Source: Ancylostoma caninum
Taxonomy: Eukaryota > Nematoda > Chromadorea > Rhabditida > Ancylostomatidae
Length of the DNA stretch: 64,000 bases
Direction: 5' to 3'
NCBI GenBank assembly: GCA_037903475.1
Contig: JBAJFG010000363.1
Span: 186,001 to 250,000 of the forward strand
Shown: positions 10,263 to 21,014 of the stretch, piece by piece
Numbering within the stretch: the stretch's first letter is position 1
How the letters are laid out: each line of letters starts with the position of its first letter
Notes under the pieces: model-generated
Told to the model about the DNA's origin: nothing
What the model saw: only the letters and a program-made list of their open reading frames with translations
Databases searched by the model: none
Program-made: the position numbers and the translations under genes

Positions 10263-10848
10263 CTAGACGGTGTACCCGGCTTCGCTCGGGTGTTCAACTT
10301 CTCCCGGCTATTTAAAGCTGATGCCAACACTTGTTGAACCAAAAAATCCTTGTTGAACCAAAAAAAATCCTTTGTTCATCATTTGATGATCGTTTTAAGT
10401 GACCCCTCTTCACCCTTCCATTCCCCGCTTCCCTCAGAAATGGGGTGAAGTTGCTCGACTGGTAAATGAATCCTTCGAAAATGCTTGCTTTATTCACGTT
10501 CAGCGTTTTGGAAAATCCCCGAAGACACGTTTTCACCTACCCGTGGGCAAGAATAGCGAAGAATCAATAAAATCAATAAACCGATTTTTCGCCCGAAATG
10601 GTTGCCATATTCGTGTTCAGGGCATTGAGGTACCCCAGTAGACATGTCTTTACCACCCGATTAGCAAAAATGGAGGAAAATCAATAAAATCAATAAATCG
10701 ATAATTTGGCGCAAAATGGTTATCATATCCGTGTTCAGCGTATTGAAGAACTTCAGAAGGCATGTTCTCGCCAGTCCCTGGGCAGAAGCAGCGAAAAATC
10801 AATAAAGTCGATATAATCGATAAACCAATCTATAATCCCAAGCCCAAA

Positions 10849-10860
10849 GTAGCCTATAAC
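10849..10860. repeat. 12-bp target-site duplication of PLE2 (left)
   Basis: GTAGCCTATAAC is repeated exactly at 13133-13144. It is single-copy in the uninterrupted relative near 1120-1131, where it reads on the other strand as GTTATAGGCTAC. Confidence 0.9.
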
Positions 10861-10914
10861 AGTATAAAATATAGTTTTGTAGCCGAGCACGAGGTTGTTA
10901 GTGAACCTTCTATT

Positions 10915-10950
10915 GGCCAACGTTTCGGCGGCTTCGCCTTCGTCGGGGCC
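10915..10950 (-). ncRNA. hammerhead-like core, PLE2 left arm
   Basis: This is the minus-strand equivalent of 13000-13035: GGCC, CCGACGA, a GC stem, GAAAC, GTT, GGCC. It differs from the CUGANGA consensus at one base. Confidence 0.4.
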
Positions 10951-11160
10951 TGAAAGGGTCAAACTGATCTATTAATGTAGCCCCACAAACGCCGCCTTGG
11001 TCAAGCAATCAAGAACCAGGCCATGGCACGAAATCACAAAACTAGCGGGAATAAAAGTTGCACCTCTCTAAGTTCACAGTGGAATGATGTTTGTGACGAC
11101 CGAACGCGTCAGACGTGTTAGTATGTAGAATGAGACGTTCTGCCACAACCATATCTCGAC

Positions 11161-11520
11161 TTAGATGTTACACAGTCTAAGATACGGTAGGAGTTCATTG
11201 GTAACAGTGGGGCACTCTTCCTTGCGGTTCATTTTTGGATTTTTGGCATGAATCCAAAACGCCTCGAGAGTCTTGCGTGCGGAAATCTCAGTTTCAAGCT
11301 CGAGGATTGTGGTTTCTACTTCGTAATCGACCCCGTTGTGTACTCGCATTCGATGACAACCGAGAGGGGTGGAGCTGCGAGAGCTTGATTTCCCTTCAAG
11401 ATGTTCTTTGACTCAAACGCAGAGTGGCCGTGCAGTTTCGCCAATGTATTCGTCACCGCAATTCCTACACTTGATCATGTAAACGACACATGATTTCATG
11501 CAGTCACCTTCTCTGCCAAA
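11161..11520 (-). pseudogene. Penelope GIY-YIG endonuclease domain, left copy
   Basis: On the minus strand the sequence encodes the PLE C-terminal endonuclease domain, ending LLPYLRLCNI and a stop at 11161. It corresponds to 12427-12792. Compared with that copy it carries an extra in-frame TGA at about 11409-11411, where the right copy has an arginine codon. In Penelope-like elements this domain nicks target DNA. This copy could not make an intact domain. Confidence 0.7.
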
Positions 11521-11532
11521 CGGGCAAATTAT

Positions 11533-12328
11533 TCAGTTGGGTGTTGTGCAGAGACGGTCGTATATGCGGTTCCGAACTAGTTGGTATTTCAGATTCTTTG
11601 GTGGTATTTCTACGATCGTGACCAAATCTTCCAAGTCTGCTCTCCTCAGACAGAGTCGCGTGGCTCTGCTCACTTCATCGGAGATGAACGTCATGCAAAA
11701 CTGGACTTTGTCTTGAACGTTGGCGTGCCCCTTTCGCGTTTGATTGCTTCGTCGCCAACTATGACGTCTTCCCGGTACATAACCGTTAGATTTAGCAATA
11801 GTGGTAGCCAAGCCAAGTGACTCGTGTTTCTCTTCGCTACCTGAGCAGACCCTTGCTGCGGTCTTGAACATGCTGCCGATGATGGCTCTCTTCGTCCGCG
11901 CAGGATGAGCAGAAGAGCAATGGACAATGATGTTCTTGTTACTTGGCTTTCGATACCACTTTGTTCGCAAGTTACCCCCGGAAATGTGTATTTGGACGTT
12001 TAAAAATGGAAGCCAGTCTTGCGTCGGTGTTTCTCTTGTCAGCTTTATGTGCTCTGATTGTTGGTTCATCATTTCGAAGAATCTGTCCATCTCATTTTGA
12101 GTGGAGCAAATAACAAAGCAGTCGTCGATGTACCTACAATACAGGAGCGGACGCGATTCTAGGATAGGAGATTCTATTTTGGCCATAAAGGCAATGGCAA
12201 GTACTGGTGCAAGGCGTTGTCCCATGGCCAACCCTCTAGTTTGCGCGAAATAATTACCAGACCATCTAAAGACTGTGCAGCTAAGACACTCTTTCACTAG
12301 TGCCATTACATGTGCAATTGACAATCCT
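11533..12328 (-). pseudogene. Penelope-like reverse transcriptase, 5'-truncated
   Basis: The minus-strand ORF contains GLAMGQRLAPVLAIAFMAKI, the RT catalytic motif YIDDCFV (about 12127-12150) and WLPFLNVQIHISGG, in the order and spacing typical of Penelope RTs. The N-terminal half, including the first catalytic aspartate, is missing because the copy is truncated at 12328. The apparent ATG at 12372 lies in the inverted arm and is not the true start. A TGA ends the frame at 11533, directly before the GIY-YIG part. Not functional as it stands. Confidence 0.8.
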
Positions 12329-12426
12329 TGGTCACGATCGTAGAAATACCACCAAAGAATCTGAAATACCAACTAGTTCGGAACCGCATATACGACCGTC
12401 TCTGCACAACACCCAACTGAATAATT

Positions 12427-12792
12427 TGCCCGTTTGGCAGAGAAGGTGACTGCATGAAATCATGTGTCGTTTACATGATCAAGTGTAGGAATTGCGGTGA
12501 CGAATACATTGGCGAAACTGCACGGCCACTCTGCGTTCGAGCCAAAGAACATCTTGAAGGGAAATCAAGCTCTCGCAGCTCCACCCCTCTCGGTTGTCAT
12601 CGAATGCGAGTACACAACGGGGTTGATTACGAAGTAGAAACCACAATCCTCGAGCTTGAAACTGAGATTTCCGCGCGCAAGATTCTCGAGGCGTTTTGGA
12701 TTCATGCCAAAAATCCAAAAATGAACCGCAAGGAAGAGTGCCCCACTGTTACCAATGAACTCCTACCGTATCTTAGACTGTGTAACATCTAA
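12427..12792 (+). pseudogene. Penelope GIY-YIG endonuclease domain, right copy
   Basis: An open frame from the shared TGA to 12792 starts with CPFGREGDCMKSCVVYMIKC and contains VVYMIKCRNCGDEYIGET, which is the GIY-YIG signature with the CCHH-type cysteines preceding it, then LCVRAKEHL with the conserved arginine and histidine. The end is LLPYLRLCNI. An ATG at 12454 opens 112 codons. The domain itself looks intact but has lost its RT partner, so it is the orphan end of a retroelement. Confidence 0.78.
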
Positions 12793-12999
12793 GTCGAGAT
12801 ATGGTTGTGGCAGAACGTCTCATTCTACTAACACGTCTGACGCGTTCGGTCGTCACAAACATCATTCCACGGTGAACTTAGAGAGGTGCAACTTTTATTC
12901 CCGCTAGTTTTGTGATTTCGTGCTATGGCCTGGTTCTTGATTGCTTGACCAAGGCGGCGTTTGTGAGGCTACATTAATAGATCAGTTTGACCCTTTCAG

Positions 13000-13035
13000 G
13001 CCCCGACGAAGGCGAAGCCGCCGAAACGTTGGCCA
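13000..13035 (+). ncRNA. hammerhead-like core, PLE2 right arm
   Basis: GGCC (13000-13003), CCGACGA (13004-13010; consensus CUGANGA with U4 to C), a GGC/GCC stem, GAAAC (13024-13028), GTT, and GGCC (13032-13035). Stem I is 4 bp. The self-complementary ACGT after GAA is kept, as in PLE1. Confidence 0.45.
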
Positions 13036-13260
13036 ATAAAAGGTTCACTAACAACCTCGTGTTCGGCTACAAAACTATATTTTATACTGATACACCATGC
13101 CGAGGTTCAAAGACGACCGGACATGGGAACTGGTAGCCTATAACCTCTGCCGGCCCCTGAGTAACCTAAATGCAAAATTTGGGTCAGATCTGTTCATCCT
13201 CCGCGATTTCTTTTACGAGCATACAAACATACAAACAAACAAACACACACAAACTTTCGC

Positions 13261-15350
13261 ATCTACAAATAAAGTCGATCAAATGGAGGATGTTGAAGTT
13301 TTTCCTGTTTCAGTAAAGAGGTATACAAAAAATGAAAGATAACAGGTGGTTTGCCTATGCCGCATGTATGGTTTTGTCAAGAAGAAAGCAGTTTTGGTTC
13401 CTTGTCCATGACACTTTTAATGTGACAGCCAAATAAAACGTCGAAGCTTGAGAAGAAGATGATCGCTGTGGATAATACACTTGCTATGTTTGATATTAGA
13501 AAGAGTATATTGAAGTGTTTGCAAAACTGGACTCCCGCGAGCAATCGAACCAGGGTCTCGTTGATGAGAAAGGGAACATTCCCACCTTGCGGCTATCATA
13601 CAAACAAAGCACAGCACAAACAAAAACTGTAGACTTCTCCAAAAAAAAGGGAATCTAAGCAAATGATGGGTATAATGTGGCCTATCCCACAAAGTACTAT
13701 CGCTCAACCCCCCCCCCCCCCAAACGCGACACCCCTGCTCCCCACGAGGCTACCCCTCTCCGCAAAATACCATCGTACGCTTGACTGCGCAGTGAAAATG
13801 TCTGTACCTATTGCAAACACACCGCATTGCAGCATATGGTGGTTCATCACCGAAATGATCAAACTAATACTCATCAACTCATGCTATGTGGAGCGAATTG
13901 AAGTTAGTTGATCGAGCACACCTTTGGAGAAATGAGCAATACTTTAGACAAGGCCTGGAATGAATATCGGGGGAGTTCCAACAAGCACAAACAAAAACTG
14001 TAGACTTCTCCAAAAAAAGGGAATCTAAGCAAATGATGAGTATAATGTGGCCTGTCCCACAAAGCACACACATTTTAGTTCCGGTATTTTCAACGATATT
14101 ATTTCGCTAGAAAATCAAGAATTATTTCGAACCCCTTTCATTTTTTTTGTCACCCCGTAACACATGTTCTCTTGTTTCGTTGTGTTTCCACAGGTGACAC
14201 TGTTCCCATGACAGTTTCTACAAAGGAACGCTTTGTTAGTGAATTCTCTACGTTTCGTCATACAAAAGTAGAAGCTGTCCTCCTCATGGTAGGAGCTTTT
14301 TCAGTACATATTGAACACCGACACATTTGGGCGAGATATTCATTAGCACATGTAAAGATTCAAAAACCGTTCGTGATCAGCACCTTATATAATTCTCAGA
14401 GGAACGTTTGCAAAGGAACAGACATGAAATTCCTTGCAGTTCATTGACAACACAACAAGCACAATTTTATATCCCAAGTCACCTCAAGCATTTTTCTGAA
14501 GGCACATTTAATCATCCTCAGATAGGCAGATTATCGATAGTATGGCAAATTCGCTACATGGATCCAAATAGACGTTTTTTCTTGCTCTTCTTATCACATT
14601 AAAACAGACATTTGAATTTTCACATTGTATTACTACCAACCCACATATGAATGAACAAATAGAAGCTAAACAGGTTGATCTTACTCTATATAAAGCGCAG
14701 ACCCGCCCATCGCCGCGCGAGGGATGACAGGTCACGCTGTCATTGATCCACTCGCCTCGCCCCACCTCTTTTGCCCGCCGCCACGGGCTCAATTGCGAAA
14801 ATTGACACGCCCAATGACACGCCCATGTATATGTATGTGTACAACATGGAAATCTTCAATTAGGACGTCCAATTTGCAACGAAAACGGAATATCTTTGAT
14901 CTTTAAAGCAGAATAGGAGAACCAATGATGAAGCGAGTGTGATTTCGCAATCAGAAACGTGAATCATCCAAATACAGCAGAGTTGCACGGAAATTTTCAC
15001 CGCACTCCTTCTAAAGCATTAAGAAGTACTGACCATTTGGATCTAACGGTCAGGGGAACAAATGGTGCACTCTATGAGCTTAGTATTGTGCTTACAAAGT
15101 AGGAATAGAACTTTTACGCACTTTTTTCCTGTTACAACCTGATTGTGCCCGAACCATAACGATTTGGACTTCCAGCGCTATCACAAATGAAAAAGACTTG
15201 ACCACGTGAGGATCTGTGTTTCTACTCATAACACGCACCATGTAGGAGCTCTTTATATTGAACATAATAAGAGTTAACCTCCAAACTGTTTAGGAGCTAT
15301 GCAGTTTCGCAGAAAATCACTGTCATCCGCGAAGCGCGGCGAAGCTTCTT
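13261..15350. repeat. no gene; 80-bp direct repeat at 13617-13696 and 13981-14069
   Basis: The phrase ACTGTAGACTTCTCCAAAAA and about 60 following bases occur twice, 365 bp apart, and end at CCCACAAAG both times. A C-run lies at 13709-13720. At 14478-14514 a 37-bp stretch (CAAGTCACCTCAAGCATTTT and on) is shared with 20494-20530. The rest of the interval shows nothing that I can name. Confidence 0.6.
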
Positions 15351-15812
15351 GAGTTTACCTAGCCCTGAGGTAACGTGGCACACGGGTCCGAGTCAGAGCG
15401 CCGCGAAGCGGCGCTCTGGCTCGGGGTTCCTTTTTTTTCAGAGTTTACCTAGCCCTGAGGTAACGTGGCACACAGGTCCGAGTCAGAGCGCCGCAAAGCG
15501 GCGCTCTGGCTCGGGGTTCCTTTTTTTTCAGAGTTTACCTAGCCCTGAGGTAACGTGGCACACGGGTCCGAGTCAGAGCGCCGCAAAGCGGCGCTCTGGC
15601 TCGGGGTTCCTTTTTTTTCAGAGTTTACCTAGCCCTGAGGTAACGTGGCACACGGACCTAGCCCTGAGGTAACGTGGCACACAGGTCCGAGTCAGAGCGT
15701 CGCAAAGCGGCGCTCTGGCTCGGGGTTCCTTTTTTTCAGAGTTTACCTAGCCCTGAGGTAACGTGGCACACGGGTCCGAGTCAGAGCGCCGCGAAGCGGC
15801 GCTCTGGCTCGG
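15351..15812. repeat. 90-bp tandem array with internal hairpin
   Basis: Units start at 15351, 15441, 15531, 15621 (cut to 37 bp), about 15658 and 15739. Full units differ at only a few bases. Each has GAGTTTACCTAGCCCTGAGG, then a hairpin AGAGCGCCGC-GAA-GCGGCGCTCT, then a T/C tract and CAG. The period is a multiple of three, which explains the long repetitive open frame. No start, splice context or domain supports coding. There are no unique spacers, so it is not a CRISPR array. Confidence 0.95.
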
Positions 15813-18108
15813 TAGGATATAAAACAGAGATAGATTTCAGGATAGTGGTAAAAACTCATTTAGGAGCGCCATTTTTTCTAGCTTAAATAAGTTGTTGCTG
15901 GGCGGGTTCCCGATGGTTTACACCATGCATCGCTAAAATCATTCAAGCTTCTCATGATAGATCGAAAACCTGAACCCTCTGCCCTGAGCTCGATGCGTTC
16001 TCGAGAGAGGCGACTACTCGGACAAAATTCGCCGCGCTGCCCACCCCCCACAGTGGCGCGCACGCAACGCATCCGCGCGCATCCCCGCCTGCTAATTAGC
16101 GGGGGGTGCAAATGGTCACGCTCCCGATGAGAAGCTGCCCTGTCTTTAGCAATAATAGAATAGCTATTAACTCATCTAGTGTGACTGATATTCTTCGTGG
16201 AAAACAAGGGTTTTCGGTGAACTGCAGTGGATCTACGCTGACTGAGATTTGCTGCAAAGTTCAAAAAATTCAAAAACTTAAGAACATCTATTTGCGCTCC
16301 TCATATACCGTGAAAAATAAAATTGGATTTATTCCCTAATTCAACAGCTGCCGGGTATCCGAACTCAAGACCTTGCCAAAGGAGTTCCATACAGTGTATG
16401 TAACGGGCAACCCGTCTCCATCACCACTACCACTAACTACTGATTGTTGTCGTCACAAGCATCACTACTACTGCACGATCCAATCGATAGGCATAAAATC
16501 AATGAAGGTGGAACAACAGCGACACTGGGATGCTAAAATCCGGATCATTGCTGCACCCTAAGGAACCCCTTGCACGGTTGCAGTAACCACCAAATCCTCT
16601 CACGTGTGCAAATGTACTTAAGGTGTATTCATACACAATTATTCATTGGTAATTTGTATCAACAAACAAAACGAGACTGCATAAAAAGAAAGCAATAGTT
16701 AACATTCATTGTTACTGAAAGGGTAGGAGAGCGAAGAGATGGCGCTCACGGCAGTGGAGAGCGGCGACCTTACAATGCAGGAAACCAAGGGAGAGTTGAT
16801 GTTTCGAATACCAGCTTTTAATGGTGTCCGTCTATCTTGTTAGACCCAAACGTTGTCCCAGTAGAATCGTGGTGCCCCTGATCCTAGATGTGCATACGTA
16901 ACTGTATGTGGTAGGTTGAAAATGTAGTGGATCACACTTCACTAAAACGACAACATTCATGATGCATCAGGCTAGACCTTAATGGTCAGGTTACCAAACA
17001 ATTTTTTTTGTCAAACTGACGTGAAATTCTTTTATAATCATCTGCACGATTCTACGATTCTGCTGTAGTTGGGACCATCCTCTTTGATGCAGCCTACATT
17101 GTGGACTGACGGTGTCTTGAAGAGGCTATTCCCCAACGAGGTTACTCGAACGAGCCCCGGTGCTTGCATGAAAAGATTCGTCTCGCAGTATCCTGAAACC
17201 ATGTCTCGCTGTAAGACTAATTGTACTTGATCTTCTAAATATTTGCCCGAATTTCGTCCATAAAATCCCCCCCCCCCCCTGCCGCCCCCAAAATCTCCTA
17301 CTTCTTATGGAGGAAATCACACATTTTTCCGTACATCCCATCCCCTCCATTGTGATGAGCCTAATTGTTAGCATTTTTCTTCTCCACATCATTTTCGGTC
17401 TATTAAGAGAAGACACGTGAAAAAATAAAGAATAAAACTTATTATATGATGATAAGATACAATGAAGAATATACTTATGATGATACTTATGTGACATGGC
17501 ATTGACGAAAACTTTTGAGAAAAATCGTATCCGTGGAAACAATCTATGACCTTTCATTTTTTTCCACTTTTATACATTCATTGCTTTATGTTTGATCCTG
17601 ACCAAAAGAAATTTCCTGCTTCAACACCCACCTAATTTTCGGAGTGAACAATCATCACTAGTGCGCGCTGAAAAAAAGATGATGGGCTGAAGACCAGCAA
17701 TTCTAACATCACTTGACACCTTGACTTTACTGTGCATTTTTTTACCTGAGCATCGAGGTAGTGGCTGTCTAATGACATTGTATGGACGAGATATGCATGC
17801 AGGTATCCACGGTATCTGCAGAGCATTCACTCAACCCTGCTATATCACAGGGAAGAAAAAGATAATGCCAAATTTGCAACTAGAAAGTCCAACTAAATTG
17901 ATGAATGAAGAACAATATGTATGTGGTAGAATAAAAAAAACACTCAGAATATGGAGCACTGGGATTAGACATTGTTACATCCATCACAACTTCACATACT
18001 GGCATTACCATCACTCATTTTTACTTTTCTATGGATTTCGTTTCGGTCCCGGTGGACGAGATAGCATTTCCCACCAGCTTGTGCTAATTTTACTAGCAGA
18101 TAGAATTA
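15813..18108. other. 2.3 kb with no recognised gene
   Basis: A C-run lies at 17270-17280. The open frames here have no domains or exon borders. Nothing else is supported. Confidence 0.45.
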
Positions 18109-19341
18109 TTAGGTTGTCGCGAAAGTTTCTCGCTACTCACTTCGAAATCTTACATGTTTCCTCAGGAGTGTTTTGGATCTTCCTATCCGAAACGTATATA
18201 AAGGTTGGTCAATGGACTACTTACACCTTTCTTCTCTTGGCTTTCAATCGGCATTATGGCCGAAGAAATCGTCCTAGACTCGAAGCAGGTTCGACTCCTT
18301 CTGCTTTACGAATTCAGAGAAAACAGCAGTGCAAGAGATGCGACAAAAAACATACGTGATGCGATGGGTCCCTCAACTGTCTCCTACGACACGGCCATGG
18401 TTTGCTTTCGGAAGTTCAAAAATGGCGATTTTGACCTGACGGATAGATCACGATCTGGTTGACCAGTTGAAGTCGATCAAAAGCGACTCCTAGAGCTAAT
18501 TGAAGAGGATCCCCGCCGCGATACCCGTGAACTGGCAGATGAACTCCGGTGTCATTACAACACAGTGGCCGTTCACCTGCGCAGCGCCGGAAAGACGTGG
18601 AAGTACGGCGCATGGATACCTCACGATCTGAGTGGTCGCCAGCTGCAGGTGCGCAGAGATGCATGCATGAACCTTTTGACTTTCCGAAGGACTTTCACCT
18701 GGCTGGAGCCGATGATGAGAAGTGGGTCCTCTACGCAAGCCATACGAGAAAGCGCCAGTGGCTCGGACGCGACGAATCTGGGATCCCAACGCCGCGAACA
18801 GAACTACATCCTCAGAAGGTAATGCTCAGTGTTTGGTGGAACTGCAAAGAAATCATTCACTGGGAACTGCTACCAGCAAACTCTACTGTCTCCGCCGAAA
18901 TCTACTGTAGGCAACTGGATTGTGTCGCTGCGGCTCTTCGTGGGAAACAAGACAAAGTTTACTTCTTACATGACAACGCTCGTCCACACATTGCGAGAAA
19001 GACCCAGCAGAAACTGCAGAGCTTAGGATGGCATATTCTGGCCCACCCACCGTATTCATCAGACCTACCGCCCACAGACTACCATCTTTTCTTGTCGTTA
19101 TCCAATCACATGAGAGACAGGAAGTTCGACGATTTGGAACAAGTCAGAAAGTGGGTCGGCGAGTTTTTCGCATCAAAATCTCAGAATTTCTATGCAAGCG
19201 GAATCCACAAGTTACCGGTTAAATGGCAATATGTTGTAGATAATAATGGTTCATATGTACATTAAATAACAGCTGTATTGAATAAAAAAATAAAATTGAA
19301 AAAAGATCGAATAGTGGCGGGAAACTTTCGCGACAACCTAA
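18109..19341 (+). mobile_element. mariner-family DNA transposon (1233 bp), bandit-like
   Basis: 28-bp terminal inverted repeats begin TTAGGTTGTCGCGAAAGTTT at 18109 and match the reverse complement of 19314-19341 with a few mismatches. TA dinucleotides flank both ends (18107-18108, 19342-19343), the standard mariner target duplication. The length is typical of mariner. The transposase inside is D,D34D. The hookworm Ancylostoma caninum has a described mariner called bandit. This element resembles it in type, but I cannot align the two. The copy is non-autonomous because its ORF is broken. Confidence 0.93.
18256..19265 (+). pseudogene. mariner transposase, stop and frameshift
   Basis: The reading frame opens with MAEEIVLDSKQVRLLLLYEF at 18256. 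The N-terminal helix-turn-helix part continues to a TGA at 18460-18462, then on in the same frame to about 18690. A net one-base shift moves the catalytic part to another frame, which stays open to 19265. There the three catalytic acids are in DDEKWVLY, HDNARPH and PTDYHLF. The last two are separated by 34 residues, giving the mariner D34D signature. The normal product (about 340 aa) binds the inverted repeats and performs cut-and-paste transposition. This copy cannot. Confidence 0.92.
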
Positions 19342-19348
19342 TATAAAA

Positions 19349-20504
19349 GGTGACTCGCGATCGGATTCCCATTCATTCGAAATTCTAACCAAGAGCTCTC
19401 TTAAGGGGGTTATTCGGTGCCCTGATCACGAAAATCGCTTTAGTTTTCTACCCTTTTCTACCCTAACACTGTTTTCGTATGTTTACGGTGGAAATAATGT
19501 GGGAGTGTCATAAAAACGCAGTCTTTGACAAGGAAATCGAAGTTATGGCAGTGTCACTAGCTGTGGTCTGGCTATCGTAAGTGGTGCTACAGTACGAAGG
19601 ATTACGATACTCTCTCAGACATTCAGGCGTTTGGAGCGCCGGCCCACACCGTTTCTCGCGGCATGACACCTGCGGGACAAACGCAAAAGTGGGCGGAGTT
19701 GGCGTGCCTATTCCGCCGTTACTGGCGCCTTATCCTGCGTTTGACTGTGACCCTATAGGGGGATAGAAGGATTAAGGCAGGTCATGTTCTATTGCAACCG
19801 GTGACTACAAAAATAGTTCAAAAATGAGTTCGTCGGGCACGAATGTGCTCCCTGCTCCTGCTCTCGACGAGCCGAACATCTGCGGCGAGGCGGATTTTCC
19901 CTTCCGCGCCGCGTTGGCATGCGACCGCATCCCACGCATCTTGTCTGGCCAAATGGTACACTGGGCCACAGTTTCAACCGGGCCTCAGTTGGCCAGACAA
20001 GTCCCGTAGGGCTCGTGTAGTATCCGCCACAGCGGAGACTAGACTAAGCTTTCACAGCCGTCTGCTGGCAGGGTACCGGTCAACCTACCTCATGCGCGCT
20101 CACTGCAGAGTTTCCTGCTCCATTCGCATCTTCAGCAAGTATTCCTGCTCCACCCGCGACTACTTGGAAGCTTGCAGCGGCCAAAAGTGGGCGGGTTCAC
20201 CGGCGCTCCAAACGCCCGAATGTCTGAGCTTCTTTCTCGCCTTCATTGAACCTTCAACCAATTAGTGAAGAAATTTTCTGGATTTTTCTAGCGGAAAAGT
20301 GGGAAGGTGCCTGATAAGACTGCCGCTTCCTTGCCAGAATTGACATTTTCTCTTTGTTTCTTACTGTGATCTCACCATATCCTTACAAAAAAAGGGTTAG
20401 GGTAGAAAACTAGTGCGATTTTCGTGATCAGGGCACCGAATATCTCCTGAAGAGAGGTCTTGGCTAGAATTTCTAAAGAATGCGAATCCGATCCCAAGTC
20501 ACCT
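19349..20504. mobile_element. 1.16-kb element with long terminal inverted repeats
   Basis: The left end (GGTGACT...GATCGGATTC, then CCCTGATCACGAAAATCGC at 19420-19438) is mirrored at the right (GCGATTTTCGTGATCAGGGC at 20415-20434, GAATCCGATCCC, AGTCACC to about 20504). The terminal inverted repeat is about 115 bp. A second inner inverted pair (GGCGTTTGGAGCGCCGG near 19628, CCGGCGCTCCAAACGCC near 20199) suggests a compound foldback. No transposase is seen. The mariner ends eight bases to the left. Confidence 0.75.
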
Positions 20505-21014
20505 CAAGCATTTTTCTGAAGGCACATTGGACTGGCAAACAGGTCCGATCCAAATCTGATGTGGCCAAGCTTCTTACGAGCAAAGCCAGGCGTGCCTATG
20601 TATCTGCAGGCGCTTTTGGAGGCGCCGTGGAAGAAGTCCACAAGACCATTGTGGAAGAACGCGACGTCTCGCAGTGTCACTATTACCAGAAATTCATCTT
20701 TAGGCAAGAAAGTACAAATACCCATCAGAGTCACGCCAACTGAACGTGACCCAGCTTACCCATGATCGGAGGTTTGGACTGACAGTCCTGCCTTACAAAG
20801 CTATTTGTAATAAAAGATTCTTGGTGGTTATTTCTAGACGGTTCTGAGCTCAAATCATTTAGGACATCTTCGTAGACAAACCCAAAAAAGTCAAGAATGT
20901 TTGGAGTGACAATAAACGAAGGATTTCCAACTGGTTATCAATCCACCTTGTGACTGAATTTTTACAAGCAAAACGGTCATTTAACAGCAAGGCCCGTAGT
21001 AAACCATCCCTTAC
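20505..21014. other. no gene recognised
   Basis: An 87-codon open frame (20480-20743) has no recognisable domain. It begins inside the inverted repeat of the neighbouring element and is not supported as a gene. Confidence 0.4.

Larger units (their letters stand above)
10861..13132. mobile_element. Penelope-like element, head-to-head double copy (PLE2)
   Basis: Inverted arms of about 765 bp (10861-11625 and 12328-13090) flank a 702-bp spacer. A minus-strand copy runs from about 12328 down to 10861 and includes reverse transcriptase, GIY-YIG and 3' UTR. A shorter plus-strand copy (12329-13132) carries only GIY-YIG, 3' UTR and a 42-bp tail with the ORF start MPRFKDDRTWEL. A 12-bp duplication flanks the pair. 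The same TGA interrupts both copies between the RT and GIY-YIG domains, so both were copied from one already defective template or from neighbouring tandem copies. Confidence 0.88.
10263..13260 (-). mobile_element. Helitron-like element, minus strand, split by PLE2
   Basis: Read on the minus strand, 13260-13145 (relics of the CA tract, a block matching 1055-1135) continues at 10848 and runs to 10263, ending in a GC hairpin and CTAG. It parallels 880-2067. The Penelope-like insertion interrupts it inside GTAGCCTATAAC, which is duplicated at both joints. The nesting order is therefore clear: the PLE inserted after this repeat. The Helitron label rests on the terminus only. Confidence 0.5.

Noticed and set aside
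11533..12372. ORF start MVFQILWWYFYDRDQ as the N-terminus of the Penelope RT
   Set aside because: These residues are the antisense of the opposite arm. The real RT sequence begins only at the arm boundary near 12328.
13530..13600. Minus-strand tRNA-like TAGCCGCAAGG ... GGTTCGATT
   Set aside because: The box spacing is plausible, but the stems do not pair. At most it is a decayed SINE.
15351..15886. Repetitive 107-residue ORF, or a CRISPR-like array
   Set aside because: The frame stays open only because the repeat is 90 bp. There are no unique spacers, and the sequence is eukaryotic.
17126..17557. 143-codon minus-strand ORF
   Set aside because: It crosses a C-run and AT-rich DNA, with no domain, no splice context and no supporting similarity.
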